Positions 1-11,817 of a stretch of DNA of 64,000 bases are shown one piece after another (position 1 is the first letter of the stretch; every line of letters starts with the position of its first letter). A model generated the notes under the pieces. It made no database searches. It was not told the origin of the DNA and worked only from the letters and a program-made list of their open reading frames with translations. The stretch is from Myxocyprinus asiaticus. Taxonomy: Eukaryota > Chordata > Actinopteri > Cypriniformes > Catostomidae. A program made the position numbers and the translations under genes. The DNA is taken from contig NC_059387.1 in assembly GCF_019703515.2 (NCBI RefSeq), positions 34,651,877 to 34,715,876 of the forward strand. Direction: 5' to 3'.

Positions 1-2560
1 CTTTATATGGAGTTAGGATGAAAATAAGGTGCATTTCAAACTGTTCTGAGACCAGTGCGGACAGACAGCACTCTGGAGGTTAAGTCATTCACTAAATAGG
101 GAGCAAGGGAGCATACTAGATCTTTCTTATGCAGTTAAGTATTATTTAAAATTTCACAACTTAGTCCTGCTGTCTCCATATTAGAACATACATTTTTATG
201 AAAAAAATGTTCTGCATGTTTATTAGGTGCTACTAGTTACAAATCAAAAAGGGAAATGGAAAATATACACTGTAGTCGCACTCGTGTCTCAGGAGGTTAT
301 GAATATTTTTTCTTTTCTTTTCTTCATATTAGATTCATACAGGATATAGCACCCCTAAAGAAAGTACGCTAAAGCTATTTTTGAGTGCCAGAGTTTAGAA
401 ACAGGTGCGAGATGTATTTTTAGTAGCCAGAGGTTTCCTGAGGTTGTCATTGTCGACATAGGAGTCATTAGGGAGGATCTTATGCAAGTAAATCCCACTG
501 AGAACTCTCACAGGGTGAAGACGGGCAAACAGGGCCATCAGCCTCAGCGCCCAACGCAACTGAACACCCTGTGAGTGTCGAATCCTGCAGTTTGACAGCA
601 ATGCAGTGTGACAGCACCCAAAGCTTTTGTGTGGTTTTGTGTTAGTGTTGAAGTGCATTTAAATTCCAGACAATTTCTTTGTAATTGCACATACACTTAG
701 GATGAATTTGCATCTAGCAGGAACGGGATGCACTGTATTACCACATTGAAAGGTAAGAGTTAATTGCCTAATTGTTGTGTTGCATTAGTGCGTCGTTGAA
801 TTAAAATTGAGGCGGTCAATCAAAGGTTATGATGATCAGACTATTGAAACGAGTAGAGAGATGGAGCGGTAAAGGTCAGCCCGTCGAATCTGCCGTAAAC
901 ACATGCTGCCTCTGGGGAGGGTGTGGATCCTGTCTAGTTGCCATGGCGACTGATAAAATGCATCTGATGTTGCCATGGTAACACAGTGGCCATAGGTTAC
1001 TCTCAAGCATGACCGCCATGTGGCTTATTAAATCTTGAAAATCTTTCAGATCTTATACTAAAAGATGTAGCAAACTTGCTATACTACCATCACCACTTTT
1101 AATATTCCTCAATGTTTTCTCAAAATTATATTCTGTAATACGAAAATTGAGGAAATTAGATGAACAGTTATGATACCATTAGACCAAAACAGACCAGCTA
1201 AAAAATGTAGATCAGCATAAGGTGATTCTGGTGTATCATGATCTTAATTATGCAAATATGTAAATCAGGCTGCCTGTGGATGGTTACTGCAGCAGTCGCT
1301 GCATCTCATTGTTTTGACAAATGGTGGGCGGTGGGAGAAAAGCAAACGGGCTGCACGCAACAGAATAATTAGTGTCTGCTCAGTAATGCAGGAAACTGAA
1401 TCCGTTCATGCCAGTATTCTGACTTTCCACTTTTTTGGCGGGTAGAGTTAAAATCCAGCATTTATTATAGACTTGTACAGGAAAATCTGTATTTCCAGAT
1501 GGCATTAAGCATCTTTATGTGCAACTGAAAAGTGGAACAGTGAAATGACATATGATGCGCAGCTTTTAAACTGCCTTTTGAAAGTTGAGGTACATTTGGT
1601 CTGTTGTCAATGTAGTTGATGATGATTTCTTTATTCGTCCTGACTGTTGCTTTGTGCTTTCTGAAATCCTTTAAATTCCTTAAATGCACGTTTCAGGATA
1701 AGATGAGATTAGGTGCAGCGTTGATGAGAAGACATCCTTAAAACGTCTGCTTTTAAAGCTTCAATCTAACTCATTTTAGCATCTAAAGAGCCAAGCTCTT
1801 CAAACCTGAGCAGAAATAAGTATGTCCTGTAGTTCTGTTCCAAAAACTAGTTAACTAGCCTACATACTGTAGGCAGCTGTCTTTTAAGGCTGCATCCTAA
1901 CCTACATGAAATCTCATTAGTGACCGATTTGGAGCTCTCTTCATAGGCGACTTGTACCACACAAATAGCTCTCGCTCGACTCAAAATGTACTGGACCATC
2001 AATTTGCATTGAAAGTGTGCTAATGATGCCTTAAAATGCTTTCTAGGTAGGCAGCTCACAAGGTTTTGGAAGATAGCTCAGTTGTTCAGTTACCTAAGTA
2101 GTAGGACTGTCACGATTATGAAATTGGGCTGACGATTTAACCATGGGTACATAATTCTCATGGTTCCATTTCTGTTATTCCATAGTTTTGATGACTTTAA
2201 TATTATTCTAAAATGTGAAGAAAAGAATAATAATAATAATAATATTAATAAAGTGTGAGTAAGTGACCCTAAACATTTGACTGGCAGTGTACCTTTTCTG
2301 TGTAAAGTTATATCCAATTTAACAACTTAATTGACAGATTTTTACTATTTTAGTTTATTTTTTTTAAAGGAGGGACGAGTCAATATTATTATATATTTTT
2401 TTTTTTTTTTTGTGGCAAGCAACATTATGCCACAAATGCTGTCGATTGAGCTTAACCTGTATTGATTCTGGAATATTTCTTTCAATTGTCTGTATTAGGA
2501 CTTGTCACGATTGTGAAAAGTTTGGCTGACCATTAATTGTGATACAAATTGTCAAACTAT
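1..2560. other. Non-coding upstream DNA, no gene seen
   Basis: AT-rich sequence with only short ORFs that have no recognisable domain or codon signature. It holds two RFX-type X-box motifs (listed separately), a short TAA/TTA tract near 2230 and T-rich runs. No exon of the neighbouring genes was identified. Confidence 0.5.
937..982. promoter_or_regulatory. Pair of RFX X-box motifs
   Basis: GTTGCCATGGCGAC at 937-950 and GTTGCCATGGTAAC at 969-982. The second is a perfect imperfect-palindrome X-box (GTTGCC, 2-nt spacer, GGTAAC), the binding site of RFX transcription factors; the first differs at one position of the right half-site. The starts are 32 bp apart, about three helical turns. Regulatory function is inferred from the motif only; no promoter or adjacent first exon was found. 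Confidence 0.45.
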
Positions 2561-2564
2561 TTAT

Positions 2565-3275
2565 GGAATAATTCACCCAAAGATGAAAATTCTCTCATCA
2601 TTTACTCACCCCCATGCCATCCCAGATGTGTATGACTTTTTCTTCTGCAGAACACAAATTAAAATTTTTAGAAGAATATTTCAGCTCTGTAGGTCCATAC
2701 AATGCAAGTGAATGGGTGCCAACTTTTTTAAGCTCCAAAAAGCACATAAAATCAGCATAAAAGTAATCCATATGACTCCCGTGGTTTAATCAATGTCTTC
2801 AGAAGCGATATGATAGGTGTGGGTGAGAAACAGATCAATATTTAAGTCAATTTTTACTATAAATTCTCCTCCCTGCTCAGTCAATTTTCACTTTAACTTT
2901 CACATTCTTGTGTTTTTGGTGATTCACATTCTTCATGCATATCGCCCCCTGCTGGGCAGAAAGAAGAATTTCTATCAAAAATTTACATAAATATTGATCT
3001 GTTTCTCACCCACCCATGTCATATTGCTTCAGAAAATATGGATTTAATCACTGGGTTTGTATGGATTACTTTTACGCTGCTTTTATGTGCTTTTTGGAGT
3101 GTCAAAATGTTGGCACCCATTCACTTGCATTGTATGGACCTACAGAGCTGAAATATTCTTCTAAAAATCTTCATTTGTGTTCTGCAGAAGAAAGAAAGTC
3201 ATACACATCTGGGATGGCATGAGGGTGAGTAAATGAGAGAATTTTCATTTTTGGCTGAACTGTCCCTTTAACACA
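2565..3275 (+). repeat. Large fold-back (inverted-repeat) element, copy 1
   Basis: The left arm (about 2567-2850) starts with 'ttcacccaaagatgaaaatt' and reads through 'ggtccatacaatgcaagtga'. The right arm (about 2980-3273) is its reverse complement and ends in 'gctgaactgtccctttaa'. Arms of roughly 280 bp flank a central piece of about 130 bp. The ends resemble the abundant cyprinid Angel-type inverted-repeat MITEs. It has no coding capacity. A second copy in opposite orientation lies at 27.83-28.46 kb. Confidence 0.75.
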
Positions 3276-3745
3276 AATGTGACATTCAAGAAATCAGAAT
3301 TCCGTCATTATTTTCTCACCCTCGCGTTGTTCCAAACCTATTTGCTGTTATAATTTATTTTCTTTTTCTGTCAAAGATAAAGCTCTGAAATCTCATTCTC
3401 CATTTGGTGTAATTGAACTGGTGTGCCATTCAGTTTCAACACACGCGAGAACCAATGAGATCCAATGGCGTCAATGACGTTAAATCTTTCATAGATTGAA
3501 CGTGGATACAATAAGGTTTTGCAACTTTGGCAGAGGGAAGATTTTCAGTGAATAACAACTTAAATTTTTGTCTGTGCCTCACACAAAGCTATCATATGAC
3601 TTATACAGCACAGAAGGACTATGGACTAGATTTAGGGTGCGTTTATCGTGTGTCTTAACTGACATGGTCATTATGAGCTACATAAAATTCTTCAAAAATT
3701 CTGATGAGAGAATTTTAATTTTTGGGTGAACTATCCCTTTAAGGG
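3276..3745 (+). repeat. Second half of composite MITE-like repeat, copy 1
   Basis: It directly follows the fold-back element and ends with 'gggtgaactatcccttta'. The reverse complement of the same segment lies at about 27.36-27.83 kb, next to the second fold-back copy, so the two segments travel together as one composite unit of about 1.2 kb. No ORF is recognisable. Confidence 0.65.
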
Positions 3746-3982
3746 TGTATGTGTCCTTAATACAGACATTTATTCATATTTTACTTGGAATCATATAATA
3801 AAATACAGATGTATGATTTCCTTTAAAAAAATATTTTAAAATGTATTAAATAGTATTTTAAATAATGATTTTTTTTTTTTTTTTTATCAAATACTTAATG
3901 TTTTTTTTTTGTTTGTTTGTTTTTACTTTAGTCTTGGTCAACTTTACATTTACACTTATTTTTGGAACCCAGCCAACCTGAA

Positions 3983-4670
3983 TACTATATTATATTATGC
4001 TATATTATATTATATTATATTATATTATATTATATTATATTATATTGTATTATTATACTATATTGTATTATGCTAGATTATATTATTATATTATATCACG
4101 CTATATTATATTATATTAAGCTATATTATATTATATCATGCTATAAAATATTATATTATTATATTATACCATGCTATATCACGCTATATTATATTATATC
4201 ACGCTATATTATATTATATTATATTGTATTATTATATTATATTGTATTATGCTAGATTATATTATTATATTATATCACGCTATATTATATTATATCACGC
4301 TATATTATATTATATCACGCTATATTATATTATATCACGCTATATTATATTATATTATATTGTATTATTATATTATATTGTATTATGCTAGATTATATTA
4401 TTATATTATATCATGCTATATTATATTATATCACGCTATATTATATTATATTATATTGCTATATTATATTATATTGTATTATGCTAGATTATATTATTAT
4501 ATTATATCATGCTATATTATATCACGCTATATTATATTATATTAAGCTATATTATATTATATCACGCTATATTATATTAAGCTATATTATATTATATCAC
4601 GCTATATTATATTAAGCTATATTATATTATATCATGCTATAATATATTATATTATTATATATATTATATT
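3983..4670. repeat. Pentanucleotide (ATATT)n satellite with ACGCT variant units
   Basis: About 690 bp of uninterrupted 5-bp periodicity. The basic unit is ATATT, interspersed with ATATC-ACGCT pairs and occasional GTATT or 'atgct/aagct' units. The apparent ORFs in this stretch are artefacts of the repeat (Tyr/Ile/Leu-rich). Confidence 0.9.
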
Positions 4671-4679
4671 ATTTCACAT

Positions 4680-6510
4680 GAAAGAAGACCTTTGAGGTTC
4701 TGCGTGTATTTAAAAATGTTTCTTCATTCTATCATCTCCACAGAAATATAGTAAGCGGGCGTCGTCTCCTCTGTGTCACTATGTGCCATTAATACTGCAA
4801 TGACCAAAAATATTTGCCATTGCACAGTCACTAATTGAAAGTGAAACTGGAGCACTTTATGGTCAGGATCAAAATGCTTCCTTACATTTTTGTGGAAGTT
4901 TGGCTTGAATCACTGCAGATGGCACATCACAGTGCTGCAAAAGTGCTTCAAATTTCCTCTTTGTTTTGAGTGACCCGTGGCGCTAATTGTGCAGAAATTA
5001 AAAACTTTAGCTTTAATTACATAGAATTTTTTAATAATCGCCTTAGGCCTACTAAGTAGTGAGAATGACTGAATGCTTACTAGTTACTTTTCAGAATATT
5101 GATACTTGCATTGGTTCGACAGCTCTGGTTGATTGATGCTTCAGTTGATGACATAATTTTGCTGCAAAAAGTTGCCTGCAGTTGTCTGTTTCTCTTTCAA
5201 ACAAACTATTGGACATCATCGTCAAGTTTTTTTCATCATGCTTTCTTGCGTTTACCTCACTGCTGGCAATGACAGACCTCCTTAACAGAGAATGAGTGAC
5301 TTTGCATTTTCGGTTGACTGGATTAACGATTGTGAACGCTCTACAGGGGCTGCGCTCTGCTGTAAATTTTGTGACAGCATTGATCTAACCAAACAAAAAA
5401 GCCTTTTTTGTTTTTTTTTGTTTTGTTTCTTTTCTTAAATTCGCAGGACTATGTTTTTGGCACAGCGTGGCAGATTAAGTAGCCATTAAAGTGGCTTAGT
5501 TCTTACGGCAAGCCAAGTTCTGCTTTTTTCAGTGATGGAACAAAGTCACATCTGTTGGAGACATCTGGTTTTGGGCTGGTTTTGTCTGCACCATAGTGTT
5601 ACCCATAATGCCCGCCGTTTAACAAAAGCACTCAACAGTACACAACCTTACTCGAGCTCTATTTTTGGACATCGCTGTTCTTCAGAAGCGATGCCGATGC
5701 AGACCCCCACCCACTCCTCTGTTATCGCCCACATTGACAAGCCTCCTGTTGCCATGGCGATGGGAGGCAGTTGCTCGGGAGACTTAAGGAAGCAAGGGTA
5801 CCAAGGAAACAATGTTGGCTCTTAGGAGGAGGGGTGAGGAGCTAAAATTAGAATCTGGATAGACAGTCAAGTAATCTCATTTTCAGTTCTCCTAACTTTT
5901 GAACTTCAGCTGTGTTTTTTTTTATTGTGACATTGATGAATGTTTTTAGCCGCTCCAATAAAATGCCACTTGAGAGGAGTGGAGCTCTTTATGGATTTCG
6001 TTTGCCTTCTGTTCCTTGTGTGTTGCTTATCTGATAAGTTTAGGATCTCAACATCAAGTACTAAAAAATCTTGTAGTGCAATTAAAGTGTGCATGCTTCA
6101 GCAAATTCAGGATGCATTTATTTGTGACTTGGACTTCAATTTCAGCTGGCCATTCAAATCTCTGTTACAGCGTTTTCTCCCTTGTACAGCATGTTGCTGA
6201 AGATGCTCCCAGCCTTATGCGTCATAAATATACATTTAGGTCAGCTAAGAGATCATACATATAAGTAGGCCATATGTGTTTTTTCCTCATGGCCACTACA
6301 GGTCCTTATTTCTTCCAGCGTTGTGCGCCATATAGAATTTAAGTGAGAATGTGTTTTAGTTCCAATTCAGTTCTAAAATTTAATTTGAGGATTTAGAGTT
6401 GTAATTCAAATTTAAGTGGAATTAAAATGGAATGAAATTCATGTAACTGCAATACGTGCAATTTTTAATTACAGTATACATATAATTTGTCAGTATGAAC
6501 TACATATAAC
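4680..6510. other. Non-coding DNA, no gene seen
   Basis: Unique-looking AT-rich sequence. A further X-box-like motif GTTGCCATGGCGAT lies at 5748-5761. Short ORFs here lack recognisable domains. Confidence 0.4.
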
Positions 6511-6516
6511 ATATAC

Positions 6517-6555
6517 TGTACAGTTGAGGTTGTAAGTTTACGTAACTCTTAAAGA
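6517..6555. repeat. Tc1-like terminal inverted repeat relic
   Basis: 'tacagttgaggttgtaagtt' resembles the outer end of Tc1/mariner elements of the Sleeping-Beauty-like group found elsewhere in the window. No transposase or partner end was found nearby, so it is a solitary end or a remnant. Confidence 0.4.
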
Positions 6556-6847
6556 AAGATGTTTTTTTTTTTTTTTTTTTTTATGTATATATATAAGACT
6601 TTAAGCTAAACTTTTGAACAGGATGATTTGTGTAAATTGTTATTATTTTGTCTTGTGGCATATATGTAAATATTCTGTTATAACTTCAGAAGGGCAGTAC
6701 TAATTTGTATTCTATTTTTATTAATTTTGCAAGGGGTTTGTAAACTAAAACAAGAGTGGTATGCAAATGTATAACCTGAACTGTAAACTCCTGACATTAT
6801 ATCAAGAATTGTGATCTCACCAGTACAAAAAAAAAAAAAATAGACTG

Positions 6848-6851
<4 letters not shown>

Positions 6852-6931
<80 letters not shown>

Positions 6932-7070
6932 GTATATATACACACACACACACGTTTATTAGTAGTTGTAGCTCAATTGTTTTTTTTTTCATTATGATTC
7001 TGAAAAGCCAAGTCAATTTATTTTAAAATCAATAAATTGAAATATCAATATCTCTCTTTCTCTCTTTATA

Positions 7071-7111
<41 letters not shown>
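6852..7111. repeat. Microsatellites (TA)n, (CA)n and (CT)n
   Basis: A (TA)n tract of about 75 bp at 6854-6928, a short (CA)n at 6941-6953, a (CT)n tract at about 7053-7097 and a second (TA)n abutting the 5' end of the L2 copy that starts near 7117. Confidence 0.9.
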
Positions 7112-7116
7112 CATCA

Positions 7117-10100
7117 TGATGGCGCCGCGGATGGCTGCCTCCGTGTGGAGCTCTTCAGTGCTTTTATAGTTTTTGTTTGTTTGTCCTGGGTTTAGTAATC
7201 TTTTTCCAGTCAGTTTTAACAGAGACGAACTGCTGAACATTCGACAACATGTACCAGACAATCTTTTCCTAGTTTTTGAATATTCAGATGTTTTGCTAGA
7301 CATTTTAGTTGGAGGCGCGGCTTTTTTGTTCAGGAGACGAGCCGGTACGCTGGTCAAACTCAGTCGGCGTGGATTTCAAACAGTGCTGCCGAGTGTTCAC
7401 TTAGCGAATCTCCGCTCTCTTCCTAACAAAACGGATGAACTACATCTCCTCACCCGCAAAAACAAGGACTTTTCAACCTCTGCTGCCTTGTGCTTCACAG
7501 AAACCTGGCAGAGTGAAGCCATTCCGGAAAGCGCGTTACATCTGCCGGGCTTTTAGCTGTTCAGAGCGGATCACATCACGGAGTTAACGGGGAAAACGAG
7601 AGGCGGTAGAACATGCTTTTATGTCAATAAAAGTTGGTGTACAGATGTAAAGACGTTAAAGAGAATGTGCTGTCCTAATTTGGAAGCGCTCTTTATTAAC
7701 TGTAAGCCTTTCTACTCGCCGCGGGAGTCTTCCTCGTTTATTATGGTGAGTGTGTATATCGCACCAAACGTGTGTTTGAACACAGCGCTGCAACAGCTGG
7801 CTGATCAGATCACAGACATGGAATAACAATACACGGACTCAGTTATTATTATTCTTGAGGATTTTAATAAAGCAAATCTCACACGTGAACTGCCCGAATA
7901 CAAACAGCAGATCACATGCCCCACCAGAGACAGAAATGTACTGGATCATTGTTACACAACAATAAAGGATGCATATCGCTCTGTTCCTAGAGCATTTTTG
8001 GGACTCTCTGATCACTCTCTGGTTCATCTTCTTCCAACCTACAGACAGAAATTAAAATCAACCAAGCCAGTAGTAAGGACTGTAAAGAGATAGACCCATG
8101 AAGCATAGCGGGAACTACAAGCCTGCTTCAATTGCACGGATTGGAGTGTTTTTGAAGCTGCAGCCACAGACCTGGACGAGCTCACAGATACTGTTACATC
8201 ATATATCAGTTTCTGTGAGGATATGTGCATTTCTACTAGGACTTATTTAAAGTTCAACAACGACAAACCGTGGTTTACAGCAGAGCTCAGGCAGCTTCGT
8301 CAGGCCAAAGAGGATGCTTACAAGGGTGAGGATAAAGTCTTGTACAATCAGGCCAGGAACACACTGAACAGGGAAATCAGAGTGGCTAAATGGAGATACT
8401 CTGAGAAGCTGAAAAACAAGTTTTCAGCTAACGACTCTGCATCAGTGTGGAGTGGCATGAAACAACTCACAAATTACAGGACTCCTACCCCCAACCCTGT
8501 GGTGGACCAACAACTGACGACTTGAATGTGTTCTACTGTAGATTTGAAAGGCCCAATATCACACCCCACACCCACTCTGACCTTCACTTCACTTCACACA
8601 AACACCAACACCCCCTGCAACCCCCCTTCTCCCTCCTGCTACTCAACCTGCACTTAAGATCCGTGAAGATGATGTGAGCCGCGTCTTTCGGAAACAAAAG
8701 ACGAGGAAGGCTTCAGGCCCTGATGGCGTCTCACCAGTGTGTCTTCGATCCTGTGCTAACCAGCTGGCCCCCATCTTCACACAGATCTTCAACAGATCAC
8801 TGGAGCAGTGTGAAGTCCCATGCTGCTTCAAACACTCAATCACTGTCCCAAAGAAACCAAAAATCACAGGACTTAATGACTACGGACCTGTCGCCCTGAC
8901 GTCTGTGGTCATGAAATCATTTGAGAGACTGGTGTTGGCCCACCTGAAGAACATCACTGGACCCTTTCTAGATCCCCTTCAATTTTCTTATCGAGCAAAC
9001 AGGTCTGTGGTTGATGCAGTCAACATGGGATTGCATCATATCCTGCAACATCTGGACAGACCAGGGACATATGCAAGAATCCTTTTTGTGGACTTCAGTT
9101 CAGCTTTCAACACCATCATCCCAGCTATACTCCAGAATAAATTACACCAACTCTCTGTTCCCATGTTTATCTGTCAGTGGATTACCAGCTTTCTGACGAA
9201 CAGGCAGCAGCTTGTGAGACAGGGGAAACTCACTTCTAGCACCTGTACAATCAGCACTGATGCGCCCCAGGGATGTGTGCTCTCCCCACTACACTTCTCC
9301 CTCTACACCAATGACTGCATCGCCAAGGACCCCTCTGTCAAGCTCCTGAAGTTTGCAGACGACACCACTGTCATTGGCCTCATCCGAGATGACGATGAGT
9401 CTGCATACAGAAGGGAGGTTGAACAGCTGGCTGTCTAGTGCAGTCAAAACAACCTGGAGCTGAACACGCTCAAAACGGTGGAGATCATTGTGGACTTTAG
9501 GAGGAACACCCCAACATTGACCACCCTCACCGTTCTGAACAGTACTGTGGCAGCAGTGGAGTCATTCAGGTTCCTGGGCACTACCATCTCACAGGACCTG
9601 AAGTGGGAGACACACATTGACTCCATTGTGAAAAAGGCCCAGCAGAGGTTGTATTTCCTTTGCCAGTTGAGGAAGTTCAACCTGCCACAGGTGTTACTGA
9701 TACAGTTCTACTCAGCAGTCATTGAATCCGTCCTCTGCACTTCAATAACTGTCTGGTTTGGTTCAGCTACGAAATCAGACATCAGAAGACTACAAACGAC
9801 AGTTTGGACTGCTGAGAGGATTATTGGTTGCCCCCCCCCCCCCCCCTTCAAGAACTATACACTTCCAGAGTGAGGAAAAAGGCCGGAAAAATCACTCTGG
9901 ACCCCACTCACCCTGCCCACTACCTTTTTGAACTGTTGCCTTCTGGCCGACACTTCAGAGCTCTGAGTACCAGAACCGTCAGGCACAGGAACAGTTTTTT
10001 TTTCCCCTCAGGCTATCCATCTCATGAACAGTTAAAACTGCCCCATTGAGCAATAACTATGTACAATACACAGTTTAGTTTTTTTTTTTTTTTTATATTT

Positions 10101-10374
10101 ATCCAACACATCCAACCTCTTCTGCCATTTCATTCCTCTGAGAAAAAAAAAAAAAAAACATTTGCACTGTACATAACAGATTGTTTTAGATTTGCACAAA
10201 CCATGTGTATGTGTGTGTCTGTACTTATGTGTATAATTAGTTTTATTTTTTATTTTGTATTATTATCTATGTCTTGCTGCTGTTTTTGTATTGTTTTTGT
10301 GTTGTTGTACACTGGAAGCTCCTGTCACCAAGACAAATTCCTTGTATGTGTAAGCATACTTAGCAATAAAGCTG

Positions 10375-10380
<6 letters not shown>
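7117..10380 (+). mobile_element. L2/CR1-type non-LTR retrotransposon, copy A (defective)
   Basis: The element opens with 'gatggcgccgcggatgg', shared with copy C, and closes with 'gcaataaagctgattctg', the short-repeat tail of L2-like LINEs. An APE-type endonuclease region (7395-8060, with the GDFN motif changed to EDFN and SDHSLVHLLP retained) is broken by several stops. The reverse-transcriptase region (8674-9873) keeps the VDFSSAFNTI block and the catalytic FADDTTVIG block; the APQGCVLSP block also remains. The RT is interrupted by TAG at 9436-9438 where copy C has Trp. It is flanked by (TA)n on both sides, so no target duplication can be read. Clearly not functional. Confidence 0.85.

Positions 10381-10440
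<60 letters not shown>
10381..10440. repeat. (TA)n microsatellite at L2 3' end
   Basis: A 60-bp pure TA tract immediately follows the tail of L2 copy A. Confidence 0.9.
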
Positions 10441-10445
<5 letters not shown>

Positions 10446-11504
10446 TGTTTGTATATAGGTATATGTATAGGTATATGTCTAATCTGTTGAGAAAAGTGTA
10501 TTCTCTCCTTTCTCATTGGGGAAAAAATAGGCATAATTAATCAAAATTGATTTTGCAATATTTTGTTTTGCTGCAAAACCTGCGTTGAACTTCTGAAAAT
10601 TCTCTGTTGTGTGACTCTTGAATTTCTTTGAATTGGAATTCAGAAAATTACTCTAAAATTACAATACTGTATCGCCCTGGTTTAGTGTGAGTACAATAAC
10701 AGACAGGCATCTTCTCTCAGTTCTGGTTTATGTAACGGGGTCCATGAGTTTGTGTTTGAGGTCAGAAGAGATCAGCCCTATAGCGTCTCTCTCCCTGATG
10801 GCCTGGACAGCACTCGTTTGGGGACGCGGCATTGATATATCACATTCATTGGACAGGCGCTCTGTGAGCATTACAGACCCATAGACATAAGACACTTCTG
10901 AAGTTTACAAGTGCAGATCAGCTTTTAAAATCTGACAGTTTTGGTAAATGGGTGGAGAAATCTTGTTTTTGTTAGTGGTGTTTGCTTAGTCAGTCATCAC
11001 TATTATTACTTGTACTTTGGGTTAGTGATTTGAACAACCCTAACACTAAACACAAATCATGCTGCTGGAGAGGTGTGCTGTTACTTTTATAAGTGGCCAA
11101 ACATACAATTCTCACCAAGCAGACAATTATATAGGCATAAAAATCTGATAGACTTGCATATCTAGCCATACCCAAGTACACAGGACGAGATGTCTTGCAG
11201 GAAGTCCTCCAGCATGCTAACTCATTGTGTGAAGCAGAGCATCATTCTTCGATTTTCAATGTAATTTGAATGCGGTCATCACTCTATCTTCTGATTATTG
11301 TCATCTTCAGCGTTCTAAACAGCTGACAGCATCAGTGTTTACGTAACGTGGGTCATGAGTGGTGAATGGATGTTCTACTGAAACAACAGTTGCTGATGGA
11401 GGAAATTAGACTCAGCAGTGAATCGGTTTTGTAATCGAAGTGACAGTTTTGATTTTGATGGACGCTGTGTCGGACTGCGTTAACATAAGGTGTGCTGACA
11501 AAGC
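10441..11504. other. Spacer between two inverted L2 copies, no gene seen
   Basis: About 1.06 kb between the tails of L2 copies A and B. Two similar segments ('gtaacggggtccatgagt' near 10734 and 'gtaacgtgggtcatgagt' near 11344) form a weak direct repeat. No coding sequence is recognisable. Confidence 0.45.
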
Positions 11505-11628
11505 GAGAATCAGAATCAGCTTTATTGCCAGGTATGCTTACACATACAAGGAATTTGTCTTGGTGACAGGAGCTTCCAGTGCACAACAATACAGCAACAA
11601 GGCAGAGATAGAGATAATAATAATAATA

Positions 11629-11629
<1 letters not shown>

Positions 11630-11693
<64 letters not shown>

Positions 11694-11761
11694 GAATAAG
11701 AATAAAAATTGGATATAAAGTGTATATATAGAATACACAATAACACAAAATATACACATAT

Positions 11762-11815
<54 letters not shown>

Positions 11816-11817
11816 AT
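11630..11817. repeat. (TA)n and (GT)n/(TA)n microsatellites inside L2 copy B
   Basis: TA tract at about 11638-11690 preceded by (AAT)n, then (GT)n 11766-11797 running into (TA)n to about 11815. They sit in the 3'UTR of the LINE copy. Confidence 0.85.

Noticed and set aside
3962..4615. Several Tyr/Ile/Leu-rich ORFs of 76-124 residues
   Set aside because: They are translations of the (ATATT)n satellite in different frames, with no coding character.
5532..5825. 97-residue ORF with Cys/His residues
   Set aside because: No domain, no splice or start context, and no family recognised; treated as chance.
6678..7357. ORFs with long IY or RERE runs
   Set aside because: Produced by (TA)n and (CT)n microsatellites and antisense L2 sequence.
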